Shown piece by piece: positions 58,398 to 60,863 of a stretch of 60,863 nucleotides of DNA. The translations under genes were made by a program, and so were the position numbers. The DNA comes from Pseudomonadota bacterium (GTDB taxonomy: Bacteria > Pseudomonadota > Alphaproteobacteria > Rhodospirillales > Magnetospirillaceae), in the NCBI GenBank assembly GCA_023458315.1, contig JAEXAH010000123.1, positions 1 to 60,863 on the forward strand, written 5' to 3'. Position 1 is the first letter of the stretch; each line of letters begins with the position of its first letter. Under the pieces are notes generated by a model. That model was not told the origin of the DNA and searched no databases. It saw only the letters and a program-made list of their open reading frames with translations.

Positions 58398-58420
58398 CCC
58401 CTTCAGCATGACAGGCGCTC

Positions 58421-58684
58421 TCAGGCCATGCCCAAAGCGGCCTTGTAGAGATCCAGCAACTGCTCGGTTTCCTCGCGTTCCTGATCTTCCATACGGCGCA
58501 GGCTGATGATCTTGCGGATGATCTTGGTGTCGAAGCCCTGGCTCTTGGCCTGGGAATAGACATCCTTGATGTCGGCGGAAAGCGCCTTCTTCTCTTCCTC
58601 GAGGCGCTCGATGCGCTCGATGAACTGGCGCAGCGCCTCGGCCGCGATGCCGCCGATCTGGCTGTTGTTCTGTTCGTCGCTCAT
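58421..58684 (-). CDS. gapR: GapR-type nucleoid-associated protein (DUF2312)
   Basis: This coiled-coil DNA-binding protein of 87 residues is typical of alphaproteobacteria; Caulobacter GapR binds overtwisted, AT-rich DNA and helps type II topoisomerases. The family pattern 'LRQFIERIERLEEEKKALSADIKDVYSQAKSQGFD' region and 'KIIRKIISLRRMEDQEREE' are clear. ATG 58684 fits the family length. Regulation is probably from the AT-rich gap to the divergent receiver gene. Confidence 0.93.
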   Translation of the reverse strand: MSDEQNNSQIGGIAAEALRQFIERIERLEEEKKALSADIKDVYSQAKSQGFDTKIIRKIISLRRMEDQEREETEQLLDLYKAALGMA

Positions 58685-58991
58685 GGTGGACCCCTCGGGT
58701 AAACGTGCGGGTGCGACCATAGTTCGCGGCGGAACGCGGATCAAGACGCATGTGGCGGCAACGCGGCATCGATGACCGCCACACCACCCCATGAAAAGCA
58801 CCAATAAACTTGTCCCTATTATCAGGGCGATACCCGATAAACTTCACGATAAGCTTATATTTGATAAGTTAATCACCCTAAAAAATACAATCAATACCCG
58901 ACAGCACCCTATGCCGAATCCATATTCATTCAAGGCGCTATAAAACATAAATTCACTTACGCACAGAAACACCTTTCAGAAATCAAAGACC
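58685..58991. promoter_or_regulatory. AT-rich divergent intergenic region with GATAARCTT repeats
   Basis: This 307-base gap between gapR (minus) and a CheY-like gene (plus) is much richer in A+T than its surroundings. It has three near-identical direct repeats: GATAAACTT (58836), GATAAGCTT (58848) and GATAAGTT (58863). No gene is seen. It probably holds both promoters; the repeats could be operators. Confidence 0.45.
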
Positions 58992-59393
58992 ATGGGAAAC
59001 TTTTCACCGAACACGCGCATCCTGGTGGTCGACGACATTCCCGCCATGCGTCTGATCGTGCGTCAGATGCTGCGCAATCTGGGCATCCAGCAGGTCGTGG
59101 AGGCGGCGGACGGCTCCAGCGCGCTGATGGCGCTGCGGGAACAGCCGGTGGACATCATCCTGTCGGATTGGAACATGATCCCCATGACCGGGCTGCACTT
59201 GCTGATGGCGGTGCGGGAAGATCCGCAACACCACGCCACGCCGTTCATCATGATCACCGGCCAGAAGACCACCGACTATGTCGCCCGCGCCCGCCAGGCC
59301 GGAGTGTCGGGCTACCTGCTCAAGCCGTTCGGGCTGGACGCCCTGGCGCGGCAATTGCGCCGGGTGCTGGACGAACGGCACCAGGCCGCCTGA
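58992..59393 (+). CDS. CheY-like single-domain response regulator (first of two)
   Basis: This receiver of 133 residues has acidic residues D14-D15 ('LVVDDIPAMR'), phosphoacceptor D59 in 'ILSDWNM', T in 'MITGQK' and K in 'LLKPFG', all positions needed for phosphorylation. The 'SDWNM' and 'MTGLHLL' pattern is of the chemotaxis CheY type. There is no output domain. It is similar to the second receiver 180 bases downstream, so the pair probably arose by tandem duplication. No kinase gene adjoins them. Confidence 0.9.
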   Translation: MGNFSPNTRILVVDDIPAMRLIVRQMLRNLGIQQVVEAADGSSALMALREQPVDIILSDWNMIPMTGLHLLMAVREDPQHHATPFIMITGQKTTDYVARARQAGVSGYLLKPFGLDALARQLRRVLDERHQAA

Positions 59394-59576
59394 GCGGACG
59401 CACTACGCCGCCCGAAGCACCCTTCCTAGGTCTTTGGTATAAAAGGACTGTGCACGGACCTTCCAATGCCCAGCCCCCTCATCTTTCCGAATGGCTGACG
59501 GCACAGGGCGAAACATGGGATCACAGTAAGGCACGATCCCGCTCGCACCACGAGCACCGCCCCCGGGAAATCCGCC

Positions 59577-59969
59577 ATGACCGACCGCTTCACGATCCTG
59601 CTGGCCGAAGACAGCGCCCTGATGCGGTCGCTGATCCGCGACATGCTGCGCCCGGCGCCGCAATTTTCCGTGGTCGAGGCCGCCAACGGCCAGGAGGCCC
59701 TGGCCGCCCTGCGGGCGCAGCCCATCGATCTGGTGCTGTCCGACTGGAACATGCAGCCCATGAACGGCCTGCAATTGCTGCATGCCATGCGGGCCGAGCC
59801 CGGGCTGACCGCCATTCCCTTCGTGCTGATGACCGGCGAGCAGACGCCGCAAACCGTCACCCACGCCATGGCGGCGGGGGTGGCCGGATTCCTGACCAAG
59901 CCGTTCGGGCGCGATCAGTTGGCCAAGCTGCTGACCAGCATCATCCTGAAACGGCCGCGGGCGGCCTGA
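59577..59969 (+). CDS. CheY-like single-domain response regulator (second of two)
   Basis: This receiver of 130 residues has E11-D12 ('LLAEDSALMR'), phosphoacceptor D56 in 'VLSDWNMQPMNGLQLL', T in 'LMTGEQ' and K in 'LTKPFG'. Much of the sequence parallels the upstream receiver. The first acidic residue is Glu rather than Asp, a common variation. The 59394-59576 gap before it shows no gene. It is convergent with the DUF294 gene. Confidence 0.9.
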   Translation: MTDRFTILLAEDSALMRSLIRDMLRPAPQFSVVEAANGQEALAALRAQPIDLVLSDWNMQPMNGLQLLHAMRAEPGLTAIPFVLMTGEQTPQTVTHAMAAGVAGFLTKPFGRDQLAKLLTSIILKRPRAA

Positions 59970-60000
59970 GCCGCCCGCCGCTTCCCCGCGACGACAGGCG

Positions 60001-60863
60001 TCAACCCGCCACGCCGCAGATGTACTTCAGGGTGCGCAGCCGCTTGAAGGCCCAGCGCAGGCGATTGCGCATGTGCTTGCTGAACCGCTTGGGCTCGATG
60101 TTGGCCGAGGGCGGAACACCCGCCGCCAGGTCCACCAGTTGCTGGTCCAGCATCATGCGCATGACCACTTCGCGGATTTCCAGGAAATCGCGCCAATCGT
60201 CCTCGTGCAGAACCTCCTGCTCCTTCAGCGCGCTATAGCGTTCGTCGGTGCCGGTCTGCATGACATGGGCGCGGATGGCGCGGAAGCGGGCGGCCGACAC
60301 CAGCGGCAACAGGCCGAACTTCTTGGCGTTCAGACGACCCTGCTTGGTGACGAACTCGCCGAAAAAGCCCAGCGACACTTCCATCTTGGCCACATGCTGG
60401 GCCAGATATTGCATGAAGAACGCCGATTGCGCCGCCTTCTCCACCGCATAGACGCGCAGTTCCTCGGCCAGGGCGCGGTCGCCCCACACCGGCTGGAAGT
60501 CGAAGAAGATGTCGCAATACATCACGGTCTGGTTCTCGACCGAATAGACCCAGTGGTGGACCTCGTCCTTCCACTCGTCCAGGCTCTTGCGCCACTTGCT
60601 CTCGCGCGCCATGACGCCGCCGTCGCAGAACGGGATGCCCGCGTCGTTCAGCATCTGGTTGACGCGCTTGCCCAGTTCGGCGAACCACACGTCGTCGGCC
60701 GGGGTGCCGCGATGGACGATGGCGTTGTCCTGGTCGAACACCAACAGGCTTTCGCCGCGCCCGCCCGAGCCCAGCACCAGCATGGCATAGGGCGCGGGCG
60801 GCTGGCCCCAGCCGTCCGCGGCCCTGGCGGCCTCGGCCAGTTGGGTGGCCCGGGCCGGCAGGT
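60001..60863 (-). CDS. DUF294 nucleotidyltransferase-like protein, partial (5' end outside the window)
   Basis: The frame stays open to the right edge, so only the C-terminal ~286 residues are visible. A nucleotidyltransferase motif reads 'LVLGSGGRGESLLVFDQDNAI' region (GSG...DQD), followed by the DUF294 C-terminal helical domain. Complete family members usually carry N-terminal cyclic-nucleotide-binding and CBS domains and resemble GlnD; those would lie beyond the edge. If a cyclic-nucleotide-binding domain exists it could read the product of a nucleotidyl cyclase, but that cannot be seen here. Confidence 0.85.
   Translation of the reverse strand, partial: LPARATQLAEAARAADGWGQPPAPYAMLVLGSGGRGESLLVFDQDNAIVHRGTPADDVWFAELGKRVNQMLNDAGIPFCDGGVMARESKWRKSLDEWKDEVHHWVYSVENQTVMYCDIFFDFQPVWGDRALAEELRVYAVEKAAQSAFFMQYLAQHVAKMEVSLGFFGEFVTKQGRLNAKKFGLLPLVSAARFRAIRAHVMQTGTDERYSALKEQEVLHEDDWRDFLEIREVVMRMMLDQQLVDLAAGVPPSANIEPKRFSKHMRNRLRWAFKRLRTLKYICGVAG

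Noticed and set aside
1..60863. CRISPR arrays, tRNA or rRNA genes, integrases and phage genes
   Set aside because: I looked for regularly spaced repeats, tRNA-like cloverleaf ends and transposase or integrase motifs and saw none that could be supported.

Overview
The window is GC-rich chromosomal DNA with dense, often overlapping genes. GapR, the hyb/hyp hydrogenase cluster, many PAS/GGDEF/EAL and histidine-kinase proteins, and gene content typical of spirilla point to an alphaproteobacterium, most likely a Rhodospirillales member of the Magnetospirillum/Phaeospirillum type. The genus is an inference from gene content; no rRNA gene is present to confirm it.

Layout. 0-5.9 kb: ketopantoate reductase, a short-chain dehydrogenase, an MntA/HepT-type toxin-antitoxin pair, then yicC-gmk-GT9-apt housekeeping genes. 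5.9-20 kb: a signalling block with a large PAS histidine kinase that has a FixL-like haem pocket, an NsrR-like Rrf2 regulator, a lone Hpt protein, a chemoreceptor, two GGDEF-EAL proteins with intact motifs, an AspT/YidE-type transporter, a secreted RNase T2 and Rnk. 20.2-34 kb: a sigma-54 promoter followed by hybO-hybA-hybB-hybC-hybD-hypC-hupK-like-hypA-hypB-hypF(C-terminal half)-hypC2-hypD-hypE-hypX. This is a complete Hyd-2-like membrane-bound [NiFe] hydrogenase with its maturation set. 33.9-44.2 kb, opposite strand: nasT, then (after a sigma-54 promoter and an ANTAR-type attenuator leader) nrtA-nrtB-nasS-nrtD-nirB-nirD-nasA, encoding nitrate uptake and assimilation to ammonium. 44.4-46.7 kb: an archaeal/eukaryal-type prolyl-tRNA synthetase and YciB. 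46.7-50.7 kb: an unusual three-gene operon of GAF-type histidine kinase, divergent receiver and class III nucleotidyl cyclase. It has AT-rich patches and a G10 tract inside the cyclase gene. 51-60.9 kb: further sensor kinases with a NarL-type regulator, folK-folB, gapR, two CheY-like proteins and a partial DUF294 nucleotidyltransferase that runs off the right edge.

How the genes work together. The hydrogenase operon makes a periplasm-facing H2 uptake enzyme: HybO and HybA carry Tat signals, HybB is the quinone-side anchor, and the Hyp proteins build NiFe(CN)2CO. The nas operon appears to be doubly controlled, by sigma-54 (nitrogen status) and by NasS/NasT antitermination (nitrate/nitrite). 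Several intergenic regions hold dispersed inverted repeats, including one composite element of about 210-260 bp present twice in opposite orientation.

Strongest leads: the nas leader RNA, the kinase/receiver/cyclase operon with its slippage-prone tract, the split-down HypF, and the FixL-like kinase.
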